Positions 1 to 7,044 of a stretch of 24,122 bases of DNA are shown piece by piece (position 1 is the first letter of the stretch; every line of letters starts with the position of its first letter). A program made the position numbers and the translations under genes. The DNA lies in contig JBDKTK010000136.1 of assembly GCA_039680225.1 (NCBI GenBank), positions 1 to 24,122 on the forward strand, in the 5' to 3' direction. The DNA is from JBDKTK01 sp039680225. GTDB lineage: Bacteria; Desulfobacterota; Syntrophia; Syntrophales; UBA4778. The notes under the pieces are model-generated. The model did not search any database. It saw only the letters and a list, made by a program, of their open reading frames with translations, and was not told the origin of the DNA.

Positions 1-858
1 CCCAAGCTCCAGGACTGCGAAGCAAGGGTGAAAGCGGCAAGGGAAGTCATCAGGCGGATTACCGCGGAATTGAAAATCTCCTCCAACAGCCTGCGGAAAG
101 TCGTCTCTTCCATCGAAAGCGGGGAAATCAAAGCCAACAGGGCCAAGCGCAAATTGATCGAGGCCAACCTGCGGCTGGTTGTAAGTATTGCGAAGAAGTA
201 CACCAACAGGGGCCTGCAGTTCCTGGACCTCATCCAGGAGGGCAATATCGGCCTGATGAAGGCAGTCGACAAGTTCGAATACCAGCGGGGCTACAAATTT
301 TCCACCTATGCGACGTGGTGGATAAGGCAGGCGATCACCAGGGCCATAGCGGACCAGGCGAGGACGATCAGGATCCCCGTGCATATGATCGAGACTATAA
401 ACAAGCTGATCAGGACATCGAGGTACCTTGTCCAGGAACTCGGCCGCGAGCCCAATCCGGAGGAAATCGCAGAAAAGATGGAGTTCCCCCTGGAGAAGGT
501 CAGGAAAGTCCTGCGGATTGCCAAGGAACCGATCTCCCTGGAAACTCCGATCGGGGAGGAAGAGGACAGCCATCTCGGGGATTTCATCGAAGACAAGAAA
601 ATCATGTCGCCTTCGGATGCCGCGATCAGCATGGACCTCGCCAAGCAGACAAGGAAAATCCTGTCCACGCTGACTCCCAGGGAGGAGAAAGTGCTGAGAA
701 TGCGTTTTGGGATCGGGGAGAGGTCCGATTACAACGAGAGCATCGACAACCTGGGGATCACGGTTGAGAGGACAAAGCAGATCGAGGCAAACGCCCTGAG
801 AAGGTTGCGGAACCCGTCCCGAAGGCGGGAACTGAAAGCGGCAAACAAAACCTCTTGA
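1..858 (+). CDS. rpoD: RNA polymerase sigma-70 factor (RpoD/SigA type), 5' end outside window
   Basis: The frame is open from base 1, so this is the C-terminal 285 codons of a longer gene; the GTG at 28 is internal rather than a real start. Sigma region 2 is canonical for a group 1 factor: the -10 recognition helix with STYATWWIRQAI and the RTIRIPVHMIETIN segment are intact. Region 3 follows with the ISLETPIGEEEDSHLGDFIED signature, then region 4 with LTPREEKVLRMRFGIGE. Region 4.2 is odd. Where the family normally has a TLEEVG helix and VTRERIRQIE, this protein reads NESIDNLGITVERTKQIE, about two residues shorter, with the first Arg of TRERIRQ replaced by Val and the last by Lys. It is the housekeeping sigma factor or a close paralog. 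The stop lies inside a hairpin that probably ends the transcript, and a tRNA gene follows. Function is sure; principal versus alternative status is not. Confidence 0.93.
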   Translation, partial: PKLQDCEARVKAAREVIRRITAELKISSNSLRKVVSSIESGEIKANRAKRKLIEANLRLVVSIAKKYTNRGLQFLDLIQEGNIGLMKAVDKFEYQRGYKFSTYATWWIRQAITRAIADQARTIRIPVHMIETINKLIRTSRYLVQELGREPNPEEIAEKMEFPLEKVRKVLRIAKEPISLETPIGEEEDSHLGDFIEDKKIMSPSDAAISMDLAKQTRKILSTLTPREEKVLRMRFGIGERSDYNESIDNLGITVERTKQIEANALRRLRNPSRRRELKAANKTS

Positions 859-880
859 CAAAAAAGAGGTTTGTTATTAC
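848..880 (+). terminator. Probable intrinsic terminator after the sigma factor gene
   Basis: A 9-bp inverted repeat, AAACCTCTT (848-856) and AAGAGGTTT (864-872), encloses a 7-nt loop and is followed by a T-rich but interrupted stretch. The left arm includes the end of the coding sequence and the first base of the stop codon. The U-tract is weak, so some read-through into the tRNA is possible. Confidence 0.5.
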
Positions 881-906
881 CTTCACCCTTTCACAAAAAG
901 GCAAGA

Positions 907-982
907 GGGCCCATAGCTCAATTGGAAGAGCCACCGGCTCATAACCGGTAGGTCCCTGGTTCGAACCCAGGTGGGCCCACCA
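907..982 (+). tRNA. tRNA with CAT anticodon (elongator Met, or Ile2 read by lysidine)
   Basis: A full 76-nt cloverleaf with encoded CCA is present. The acceptor stem GGGCCCA (907-913) pairs with TGGGCCC (972-978). The anticodon stem ACCGG/CCGGT (933-937/945-949) holds loop CTCATAA, with anticodon CAT at 940-942. The T arm carries the GGTTCGAA motif. The paired G1-C72 rules out initiator tRNA, which has a mismatch there. The acceptor resembles bacterial tRNA-Ile, so this could be the minor Ile tRNA whose C34 is changed to lysidine by TilS; elongator Met is the alternative. Sequence reading alone does not settle this. Confidence 0.95.
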
Positions 983-1052
983 ATTTTGGAGTCACTAATG
1001 AGCGGGATATGTAAAAAAATGATAGCAGGAATCCTCTCACGAGGTATTCTCT

Positions 1053-1086
1053 AAAAAAATGCACCAGAAATGGTGCATTTTTTTTT
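1053..1086 (+). terminator. Strong intrinsic terminator, likely bidirectional
   Basis: The 8-bp stem ATGCACCA (1059-1066)/TGGTGCAT (1071-1078) is capped by a GAAA tetraloop. An A-run lies before it and nine T residues end the structure (1078-1086). It ends the tRNA transcript and insulates the zinc-ribbon gene that starts 21 bases later. Confidence 0.85.
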
Positions 1087-1107
1087 GCGGTCGAGGAGGA
1101 ATAAAAA

Positions 1108-1851
1108 TTGCGGGAACAGATTAATAATTTGATAGATTTGCAGGGGTTGGACTCGGAAATAAACCTTCTTCATCACAGGAAGAAGGAACTGCCCAGGAAG
1201 TTGGCCGAACTAGACGAGGTTTTCGGCGAACGCACCCGGAAGTTGAACGAAAGCCGGCAAAAGCTCGAGACAGCCAATAAGGCCCACAAGGACCGGGAAG
1301 ACGGTCTGAAAAAAGCCCAGGAAAGCATCAAGCGGACGAAAGAGCGCCTGCTGGAGGTCAAGACCAATAAAGAATATCAGGCCATGCTCAAGGAAATAGA
1401 GAGCACCAAGGAAAAGAACGGCAAAATCGAGGATGAGATACTCGTCCTTCTGGATGAAATCGAAAAAGCCAAAGAGGAGCTCAAATCGGAAGAGGCCCAG
1501 TACGAAGCGGTCAAAAAGAATTATGAGCAGGAAAAATCAGTGATAGAAGGCCAGGTCGGGAAAATAGACGGGCAGCTGGCGGGGCTCGCGGCAAAGATCG
1601 CCGAAATGAAAAAGAAAGTCAGGCCCGAACTCCTGAAAAAATATGAGACGATCAAGTCCAGGACCGACGGCAGGGCCGTGGTGCCGGTATGGAAAGGCGT
1701 ATGCGGCGGATGCCACATGAACCTGCCTCCGCAGATGTACATAGAGCTGCAGCGGACCCTGGACCTGATGACATGCCCATTCTGCAGCAGGATAATGTAT
1801 TGGGATTCGGAACGAAGTACCGCGGTCGAAAAAGAATCCGCCAAGGCCTGA
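1108..1851 (+). CDS. Coiled-coil protein with C-terminal C4 zinc ribbon (DUF164/COG1579 family)
   Basis: This 247-aa protein starts at a TTG with a strong ribosome binding site (GAGGAGGA, 7 nt upstream). Residues about 10-175 are highly charged and predicted coiled coil, rich in Lys and Glu with heptad-like leucines. Residues 199-226 form a zinc ribbon with two CxxC pairs, C199/C202 and C223/C226. This matches the family described as a possible nucleic-acid-binding protein (COG1579); no precise biochemical role is established. The stop codon TGA is followed directly by the ATG of the RNase H gene (TGAATG), so the two are translationally linked. A role in nucleic-acid handling is inferred from the zinc ribbon and this neighbour. 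Family assignment is good; function is open. Confidence 0.88.
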   Translation: MREQINNLIDLQGLDSEINLLHHRKKELPRKLAELDEVFGERTRKLNESRQKLETANKAHKDREDGLKKAQESIKRTKERLLEVKTNKEYQAMLKEIESTKEKNGKIEDEILVLLDEIEKAKEELKSEEAQYEAVKKNYEQEKSVIEGQVGKIDGQLAGLAAKIAEMKKKVRPELLKKYETIKSRTDGRAVVPVWKGVCGGCHMNLPPQMYIELQRTLDLMTCPFCSRIMYWDSERSTAVEKESAKA

Positions 1852-2277
1852 ATGAGTTCCGGCCCTTTCCAACTGTTCACCGATGGGGCGAGCCGGGGCA
1901 ATCCCGGCCAGGCCGGGGCCGGCGTCGTCCTGCGGGGGCCTGACGGCGGGATTGTCTGCTGCGGAAAGAAGTTCCTCGGCGTCTGCACAAACAATGAGGC
2001 GGAATACAGGGCCCTCAATATGGGCCTGGAAACGGCGCTGAAACAGAAATACCGCGCTCTGGAAATCTATCTTGATTCGGAGCTGGTAGTAAGACAGCTG
2101 GAGGGAATCTATAAAATCAAGAACGCCAGGCTCTCTGAACTGTCGAAGGAATCGAAGCGCCTGTTATCATTCCTGGACAGCTACTCCATCCGGCATATAC
2201 CCCGGGAAAAAAATGCGGCGGCGGACAAGCTTGCCAACGAGGCCATCGACGACCACCTGTCGTCCGCGCCGGCCTGA
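1852..2277 (+). CDS. rnhA: Ribonuclease HI family protein
   Basis: This 141-aa RNase H fold enzyme would cut the RNA strand of RNA-DNA hybrids, for example R-loops and primers, using two metal ions. All four acidic active-site residues can be placed: D11 in FTDGASRGNPG, E51 in TNNEAEY, D75 in YLDSELV and D125 in NAAADKLANEA. The TNNEAEY form places it with the short bacterial/archaeal RNase HI-like group (RnhA/YpdQ-like) rather than the longer E. coli-type protein; no hybrid-binding domain or basic protrusion is visible. The ATG begins immediately after the stop of the zinc-ribbon gene. The coding region is followed after 49 bases by the RNase P RNA gene. Confidence 0.93.
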   Translation: MSSGPFQLFTDGASRGNPGQAGAGVVLRGPDGGIVCCGKKFLGVCTNNEAEYRALNMGLETALKQKYRALEIYLDSELVVRQLEGIYKIKNARLSELSKESKRLLSFLDSYSIRHIPREKNAAADKLANEAIDDHLSSAPA

Positions 2278-2286
2278 CCGGCCTGA

Positions 2287-2316
2287 TTGGACTTGTCCAT
2301 TTTTCAATAATACTGT
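2287..2316 (+). promoter_or_regulatory. Possible sigma-70 promoter of rnpB
   Basis: TTGGAC (2287-2292) and TACTGT (2311-2316) are separated by 18 bases. The -10 box ends 10 bases before the paired 5' end of RNase P RNA at 2327. Both boxes are poor matches (3 of 6 bases each), so position rather than sequence supports the call. Confidence 0.35.
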
Positions 2317-2326
2317 ACAAATATTT

Positions 2327-2706
2327 GCGGAGCAGATCAGATGGCCGCCGGTCCTTTTTAAGGGGCTGGAGGAAAGTCCGAGCTCCACAGGGCAGGATGG
2401 TCGCTAACGGCGACTGGGGGCGACCCTAAGGAAAGTGCCACAGAAAATATACCGCCCGGGACCTTTCTGAAAGGGGCCGGGTAAGGGTGAAAAGGCGAGG
2501 TAAGAGCTCACCAGTTCCCCGGGTGACCGGGAAAGCTTGGTAAACCCCATCCGGAGCAAGACCAAATAGGAGAACGCTTGAGGGCGGCCCGTCCAAAGTT
2601 CTCGGGTAGTGTCGCTTGAGGCGGCAGGCAACTGCTGTCCCAGATGAATGGCCATCGCTTCCCCTTTACCGGGGAGGAACAGAACTCGGCTTACGATCTG
2701 CTCCGC
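2327..2706 (+). ncRNA. rnpB: RNase P RNA, bacterial class A
   Basis: This is the catalytic RNA of ribonuclease P, which trims the 5' leader of pre-tRNAs with the RnpA protein. The 12-bp P1 helix is perfect: GCGGAGCAGATC (2327-2338) pairs with GATCTGCTCCGC (2695-2706), which sets both ends and a length of about 380 nt. The universally conserved 5' core (GAGGAAAGTCCGAGCTCC, near 2369) and 3' core (ACAGAACTCGGCTTAC, near 2679) are present. Between them the conserved AGGAGAACGC-type region and many helices of a class A RNA can be seen. No good U-tract terminator was found before the following gene. Confidence 0.96.
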
Positions 2707-2744
2707 TTATTACAGCTTGTTTATAACCTTGAATTGATCCGCAG

Positions 2745-4280
2745 ATGACATTCCGCCGAGAGTTATTTCTCCTCTTTTTTCTCCTTGCCTTGCTCCTGCC
2801 TTCCGCGGCCCTGGCGGCCGGATCAGATGAGTTTGACAAGCTCCGTTCCGATGCCGAAGGCTGTCTCAGGAAAGACAATTACCGGGATGCCCTTGCCGCT
2901 TACAGCGCGATTGCCGAAAAATCCCCGGACCCGGACAACTGTGCTCTTGCCCGCCTGCGCATGGGAGATATTTACAGCAGCTACATGAATAACGTCGATG
3001 CCGCCCTTGAACAATATTCGGTTATCATTTCAAAATTCAGCCGCACCCCTTATGCCGCCGATGCCCTCTATAATTCCGGGGTGATTTTTTACGAAAAAAA
3101 GAATTATCCCGAAGCCCTGAAACATTTCCGGCTTTTTGTGGAAATGTCCCCTTCGGGCGAACGCGTCATTACCGCCAGGATCATGATTGAGTATTGCCTC
3201 ACGGAAGCGAGCCGCCCGACCGCTATAAGGGTGCTGGTCCAGAGCAATATCAGGGATGTCCTGGTGAAGTCCCCGGGCAGGATCGAATGCCTGGACCAGA
3301 CAGCCAGGCACGAGAAAGACATGCCCGACATCCCGCCGGGGAAGCAGGTCCGCTTTTATATGAAGGGTTCGCATTTCAGGGCGGCCGGCCTCGGAGAAGC
3401 CGGGCTGACCGGGGTCCTCCTCATTTCCAGAAACAATCCCATAAATGTAAACGGGAAAAATTACCGGGGCAGGATAAAAATTGTGGTTAACGGGCAGAAG
3501 CATCTCGATGTAATTAATATTACCGATATCGAGAGTTACCTCAAGGGGGTTGTCCCCCGGGAAATGAACGGCAACTGGGACCAGGAAGCCCTCAAAGCCC
3601 AGGCAGTTGTGGCCAGGACCTATGCGCTTTACCAGATAGAGAAAAACTCGCGGGAAGCCTTTGACGTCTGCTCTACCACAAACACGCAGGTCTACGGGGG
3701 CATGGATGCCGAGTCTCAAAACTCCAGCAGGGCCGTCGACCAGACTAAGGGAGCCATCCTCCTGAGCGGCAACCGGCCCGCCCTTGTTTATTATCACGCC
3801 AACAGCGCCGGCATTACAGAGGACGCCATAAATGTCTGGAATGCCGATATTCCCTACCTGCGCGGGAGGGAGGACGCATTCAGCCTGAAAATGGCGGACC
3901 TGGACTGGTCATGCACCCTGAGCCTCGAAGCGATCAGGAATGTCCTCGGGAAAAAAAATTTAAAGCTGGGCAGGATATCGGACATAGAGATAACGGATAC
4001 GGCCAGGTCGGGGAGGGTGAAGAACATATTGATCCGGCACGGGAGCGGCAGGGAGCTGTACCTGAGCGGCAACCAGTTCCGGACAATGGTCGACCCGGCA
4101 ATGATCAAAAGCGCCCTCTTCATCATCAAGAAAAAGGGTAAATCAGTCCGGTTTGAGGGAAAGGGGGCCGGGCACGGTGTGGGCATGAGCCAATGGGGAG
4201 CCTACATGATGGCCCGGGATGGGGCCCCTTATAAGGATATTTTGAAATTTTATTTCCCGGGTTTGGAGATCCGGGAATAA
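2745..4280 (+). CDS. Secreted TPR + SpoIID/LytB domain protein (peptidoglycan lytic enzyme family)
   Basis: This is a 511-aa exported protein. Residues 1-25 are a signal peptide (RR, a long Leu/Phe core, then AALA cleavage site). Residues about 30-155 contain tetratricopeptide-like repeats (for example the DALYNSGVIFYEKKNYPEALKHF region, 107-129). Residues about 160-508 are a SpoIID domain: VVPREMNGNWDQEALKAQAV (269-288) carries the glutamate (E273) that aligns with the catalytic acid of SpoIID lytic transglycosylases. HANSAGITED (351-360) and GHGVGMSQWGA (476-486) are further family signatures. By family it cuts denuded glycan strands or enhances an amidase. In a non-sporulating lineage this suggests envelope remodelling or division, not engulfment; the TPR part probably docks partners. 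The start has no clear Shine-Dalgarno, but the signal peptide fixes it. Confidence 0.9.
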   Translation: MTFRRELFLLFFLLALLLPSAALAAGSDEFDKLRSDAEGCLRKDNYRDALAAYSAIAEKSPDPDNCALARLRMGDIYSSYMNNVDAALEQYSVIISKFSRTPYAADALYNSGVIFYEKKNYPEALKHFRLFVEMSPSGERVITARIMIEYCLTEASRPTAIRVLVQSNIRDVLVKSPGRIECLDQTARHEKDMPDIPPGKQVRFYMKGSHFRAAGLGEAGLTGVLLISRNNPINVNGKNYRGRIKIVVNGQKHLDVINITDIESYLKGVVPREMNGNWDQEALKAQAVVARTYALYQIEKNSREAFDVCSTTNTQVYGGMDAESQNSSRAVDQTKGAILLSGNRPALVYYHANSAGITEDAINVWNADIPYLRGREDAFSLKMADLDWSCTLSLEAIRNVLGKKNLKLGRISDIEITDTARSGRVKNILIRHGSGRELYLSGNQFRTMVDPAMIKSALFIIKKKGKSVRFEGKGAGHGVGMSQWGAYMMARDGAPYKDILKFYFPGLEIRE

Positions 4281-4285
4281 TTTGC

Positions 4286-4367
4286 AGATTTGAAATTTCA
4301 GATTTCAGATAAAAAAGGGAGGCTGGAAACAGCCTCCCTTTTAATCTTAAATTTCAAATCTGAAATC
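4286..4367. terminator. Bidirectional terminator inside a longer AT-rich inverted repeat
   Basis: The core hairpin AAAAGGGAGGCTG (4313-4325)/CAGCCTCCCTTTT (4330-4342) has a GAAA tetraloop and lies between the convergent SpoIID and ppsA genes, so it can end both. It is nested in an outer inverted repeat, AGATTTGAAATTT (4286-4298) and AAATTTCAAATCT (4349-4361). A further pair is GATTTCAGA (4301-4309) and TCTGAAATC (4359-4367). Confidence 0.85.
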
Positions 4368-4368
4368 T

Positions 4369-6771
4369 TTATTTGATACCCAGGCTTTTCTCGGTCTTGA
4401 GGACATCGAGGGTGGTCTTGATAACGGTGTCCGCATTGAGGGACATGCTGTCGATCCCGCACTCTACCAGGAACCTGGCGAACTCGGGATAATCGCTGGG
4501 CGCCTGGCCGCAGATGCCGATTTTCTTTCCCATCTTGTTAGCCTTGGTTATTGCCTCTTTTACAAGGGTCAGGACTGCGGAGTTGCGCTCGTCAAAAATA
4601 TGGGCAACCTGCGCTGAATCGCGGTCCAGGCCCAGCGTAAGCTGGGTGAGGTCGTTCGAGCCGATTGAGAACCCGTCAAATACCTTGCCGAATTCCTCGA
4701 TCAGGACGACATTGCTGGGGATCTCCACCATCATGTAAAGCTCCAGCCCGTTGTCTCCCTGGACGATCCCGTTTGCCTTCATAACTTCAACTACCCGTTT
4801 GCCTTCATCTACTGTGCGGCAGAAGGGGATCATAAGCTTTACGTTATTAAGCCCCATCTCCTCCCGGACCTTTTTCATGGCCTTGCACTCAAGGGCAAAC
4901 CCGTCCTTGTATTTGGGGTCATAATATCGCGAAGCGCCCCTCCAGCCGATCATGGGGTTCTCTTCCTCGGGTTCAAAGAACGAGCCGCCCACCAGGTTTG
5001 CGTATTCGTTGCTCTTGAAATCGCTCATCCTGACAATGACGTCGTTGGGGTAGAAACTCGCCGCAATCTTCGCCACGCCCTGCGCCAGTTTGTCCACGAA
5101 GAAGTCGCTCTTGGTCTCATAGCCCAGCGTCATCGTTTCGATCTCTTTCCTGATGGCATCGTCCTTGACCTTGTCGAACTGGATGAGCGCCATCGGATGG
5201 ATGCGGATATTATTGATGATGAACTCCAGCCGGGCCAGGCCGACGCCGTCGTTGGGGATCCCGGCTATATTGAAAGCTATGTCGGGATTGCCCACGTTCA
5301 TCATGATTTTGGTCTTGGGCCTTTTCATATCCTGCAGGTTGATCCTCTGGACCTCAAACTTAAGCAGCCCTTCATAAACGTTCCCTATCTCCCCTTCGGC
5401 GCAGGAAACGGTCGCCTCTTTTGCGTTCTTGAGGCCTTTTGTCCCATCACCGGTACCGACGATACAGGGAACTCCCAGCTCGCGGCTGACAATTGCCGCA
5501 TGGCAGGTCCTGCCGCCCTTGTTGGTCACGATTGCGGCGGCTATCTTCATGATCGGCTCCCAATCGGGGTCGGTCATATCCGTTACGAGGACCTGGCCCT
5601 TCTTGAAGTCTTTGATGGCCGAAACATTCTCTATGATATTAACGGGTCCCGATCCGATTTTGGACCCGACCGCGGTCCCGCTTACCAGGGGCTTTTTGTT
5701 CTCGAGCAGGACATACGTTTCGAGAACGTTGATATCTTTTTGTGACTGGACTGTTTCCGGCCTGGCCTGGAGGATGAAGAGCTCGCCGGTCCGGCCGTCC
5801 TTCCCCCACTCAATGTCCATCGGCTTATAATAGCCGGCCTTCTCGGAATAGTGGTCCTCGATAATATTTGTCCACTTGGCAAGGGTAAGTATCTCTTCGT
5901 TGCTGACGCTGAATACTTTCCTGTCCTTTTCAGGGACCGGTACCTTCTGGGTGGACTCGCCGCCATCAGAGGCGTAGATCATCTTGATTTCTTTGGTCCC
6001 GAGTTTCTTCTGGATTATTGGCTTGAAACCTTTCCGCAGGGTGGGCTTGAAAACGAAAAACTCGTCCGGGTTCACAGTGCCCTGAACGACCATTTCGCCG
6101 AGCCCATAGGCGCCCGTGATCAGGATGGCATCCTTGAACCCGGATTCGGTGTCGATTGAAAAGATGACGCCCGACGAGGCCAAATCGGAACGGACCATCT
6201 TCTGGACGCCGATGGAGAGGGCGATGGCCATATGGTCGAATCCTTTATCCACGCGGTAGGATATGGCCCTGTCTGTAAACAACGATGCAAAACAGCGTTT
6301 GCAGGCGTCTATCAGGGCCTCCTCGCCGCGGATGTTGAGAAAGGTTTCCTGCTGCCCGGCGAAGCTGGCATCCGGCAGGTCCTCCGCCGTGGCCGAGCTC
6401 CTTACCGCTACGTCAGTTTCCTCGCCGTACTCGTCACAGAGTTTTTTATAGGCGGCGATAATTTCGGTCCTGAGGTCCTTGGGAAGCTCCGCGCTATAGA
6501 TCAGGGAGCGGATCTTTTTGCCCCGCTCGCTGAGGTTCTTCATGTCGTGGGTATCAAGGTCGGACAGGATTGTCTGAATCTGGGACGTAATGCCCGCAGA
6601 CTCAAGCAGGTACCTGTAAGCCGCAGCTGTGACCGCGTAGCCGTCGGGAATCCGGACTCCCTTGGAGGTGAGTTCTCTTATCATTTCGCCCAGGGAAGAG
6701 TTTTTCCCTCCGACCTGTGCGAGGTCTTTCAATTCGATTTCATTAAACCACAGGATCAGTTTTTCTTGCAT
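4369..6771 (-). CDS. ppsA: Phosphoenolpyruvate synthase (pyruvate, water dikinase)
   Basis: This 800-aa cytoplasmic enzyme, near the family's usual length, makes PEP from pyruvate and ATP with release of AMP and phosphate. It is the entry to gluconeogenesis when cells grow on acetate-level carbon. The N-terminal ATP-grasp/PPDK domain spans about 1-340 (SLGEM, RSSATAEDLPDASFAGQQ, QARPETVQS). The swivelling phosphohistidine domain holds H424 in KGGRTCHAAIVSRELGVPC. The C-terminal PEP/pyruvate TIM barrel spans about 485-790, with C754 in GICGQAPSDYPEFA as the catalytic Cys. The ATG has a strong ribosome binding site (AGGAGGT). It is transcribed alone, with a convergent terminator shared with the SpoIID gene. 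No disrupted motif is seen. Confidence 0.96.
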   Translation of the reverse strand: MQEKLILWFNEIELKDLAQVGGKNSSLGEMIRELTSKGVRIPDGYAVTAAAYRYLLESAGITSQIQTILSDLDTHDMKNLSERGKKIRSLIYSAELPKDLRTEIIAAYKKLCDEYGEETDVAVRSSATAEDLPDASFAGQQETFLNIRGEEALIDACKRCFASLFTDRAISYRVDKGFDHMAIALSIGVQKMVRSDLASSGVIFSIDTESGFKDAILITGAYGLGEMVVQGTVNPDEFFVFKPTLRKGFKPIIQKKLGTKEIKMIYASDGGESTQKVPVPEKDRKVFSVSNEEILTLAKWTNIIEDHYSEKAGYYKPMDIEWGKDGRTGELFILQARPETVQSQKDINVLETYVLLENKKPLVSGTAVGSKIGSGPVNIIENVSAIKDFKKGQVLVTDMTDPDWEPIMKIAAAIVTNKGGRTCHAAIVSRELGVPCIVGTGDGTKGLKNAKEATVSCAEGEIGNVYEGLLKFEVQRINLQDMKRPKTKIMMNVGNPDIAFNIAGIPNDGVGLARLEFIINNIRIHPMALIQFDKVKDDAIRKEIETMTLGYETKSDFFVDKLAQGVAKIAASFYPNDVIVRMSDFKSNEYANLVGGSFFEPEEENPMIGWRGASRYYDPKYKDGFALECKAMKKVREEMGLNNVKLMIPFCRTVDEGKRVVEVMKANGIVQGDNGLELYMMVEIPSNVVLIEEFGKVFDGFSIGSNDLTQLTLGLDRDSAQVAHIFDERNSAVLTLVKEAITKANKMGKKIGICGQAPSDYPEFARFLVECGIDSMSLNADTVIKTTLDVLKTEKSLGIK

Positions 6772-6836
6772 TGGGACCTCCTGATTTTATTAACATTTTT
6801 AAAAACTTACAATGTGGATCACAGAAAAAACTAACA

Positions 6837-6870
6837 ATTATACCGGGGGATGTCAATTAGAATCTGTCAA
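6837..6870 (-). promoter_or_regulatory. Tentative ppsA promoter region
   Basis: On the minus strand a perfect TATAAT (6842-6837) lies about 65 bases upstream of the ppsA start. Two TTGACA boxes precede it, at 6856-6851 (8-base spacer) and 6870-6865 (22-base spacer). Neither spacing is the usual 17, so which -35 is used, if either, is unclear. A short palindrome, TGTGGATCACA, lies between the -10 box and the gene. Confidence 0.4.
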
Positions 6871-6992
6871 CGGGGGAGTGCATGAATATATGAATCCCTT
6901 CCATCAATTTTCTTATTGCCTTGTGGCGAGGTCGGGAGTGAGCGGGGGAATGCGATCTGAAATTTGAAATTCTTAAAGGTGAAGGGGAATAT

Positions 6993-7023
6993 AAAAAAGG
7001 CCGGGAAGGACCCGGCCTTTTTT
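6993..7023. terminator. Intrinsic terminator downstream of the Cache sensor gene
   Basis: GGCCGGG (6999-7005)/CCCGGCC (7011-7017) has a 5-nt loop, six A residues before it and six T residues after it. It terminates in both directions. Its place 22 bases past the stop of the leftward Cache gene marks the end of that unit. The rest of the 273-base gap to ppsA holds only the ppsA promoter region and an AT-rich repeat near 6955. Confidence 0.88.
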
Positions 7024-7044
7024 CCAATTTAGTTTTAAGGAACT

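Noticed and set aside
6810..6822. CRP/FNR-type binding site at TGTGGATCACA upstream of ppsA
   Set aside because: Half-sites are only 3 bases apart, whereas CRP sites need about 6 between TGTGA and TCACA and FNR sites differ. It is kept only as an unexplained palindrome.
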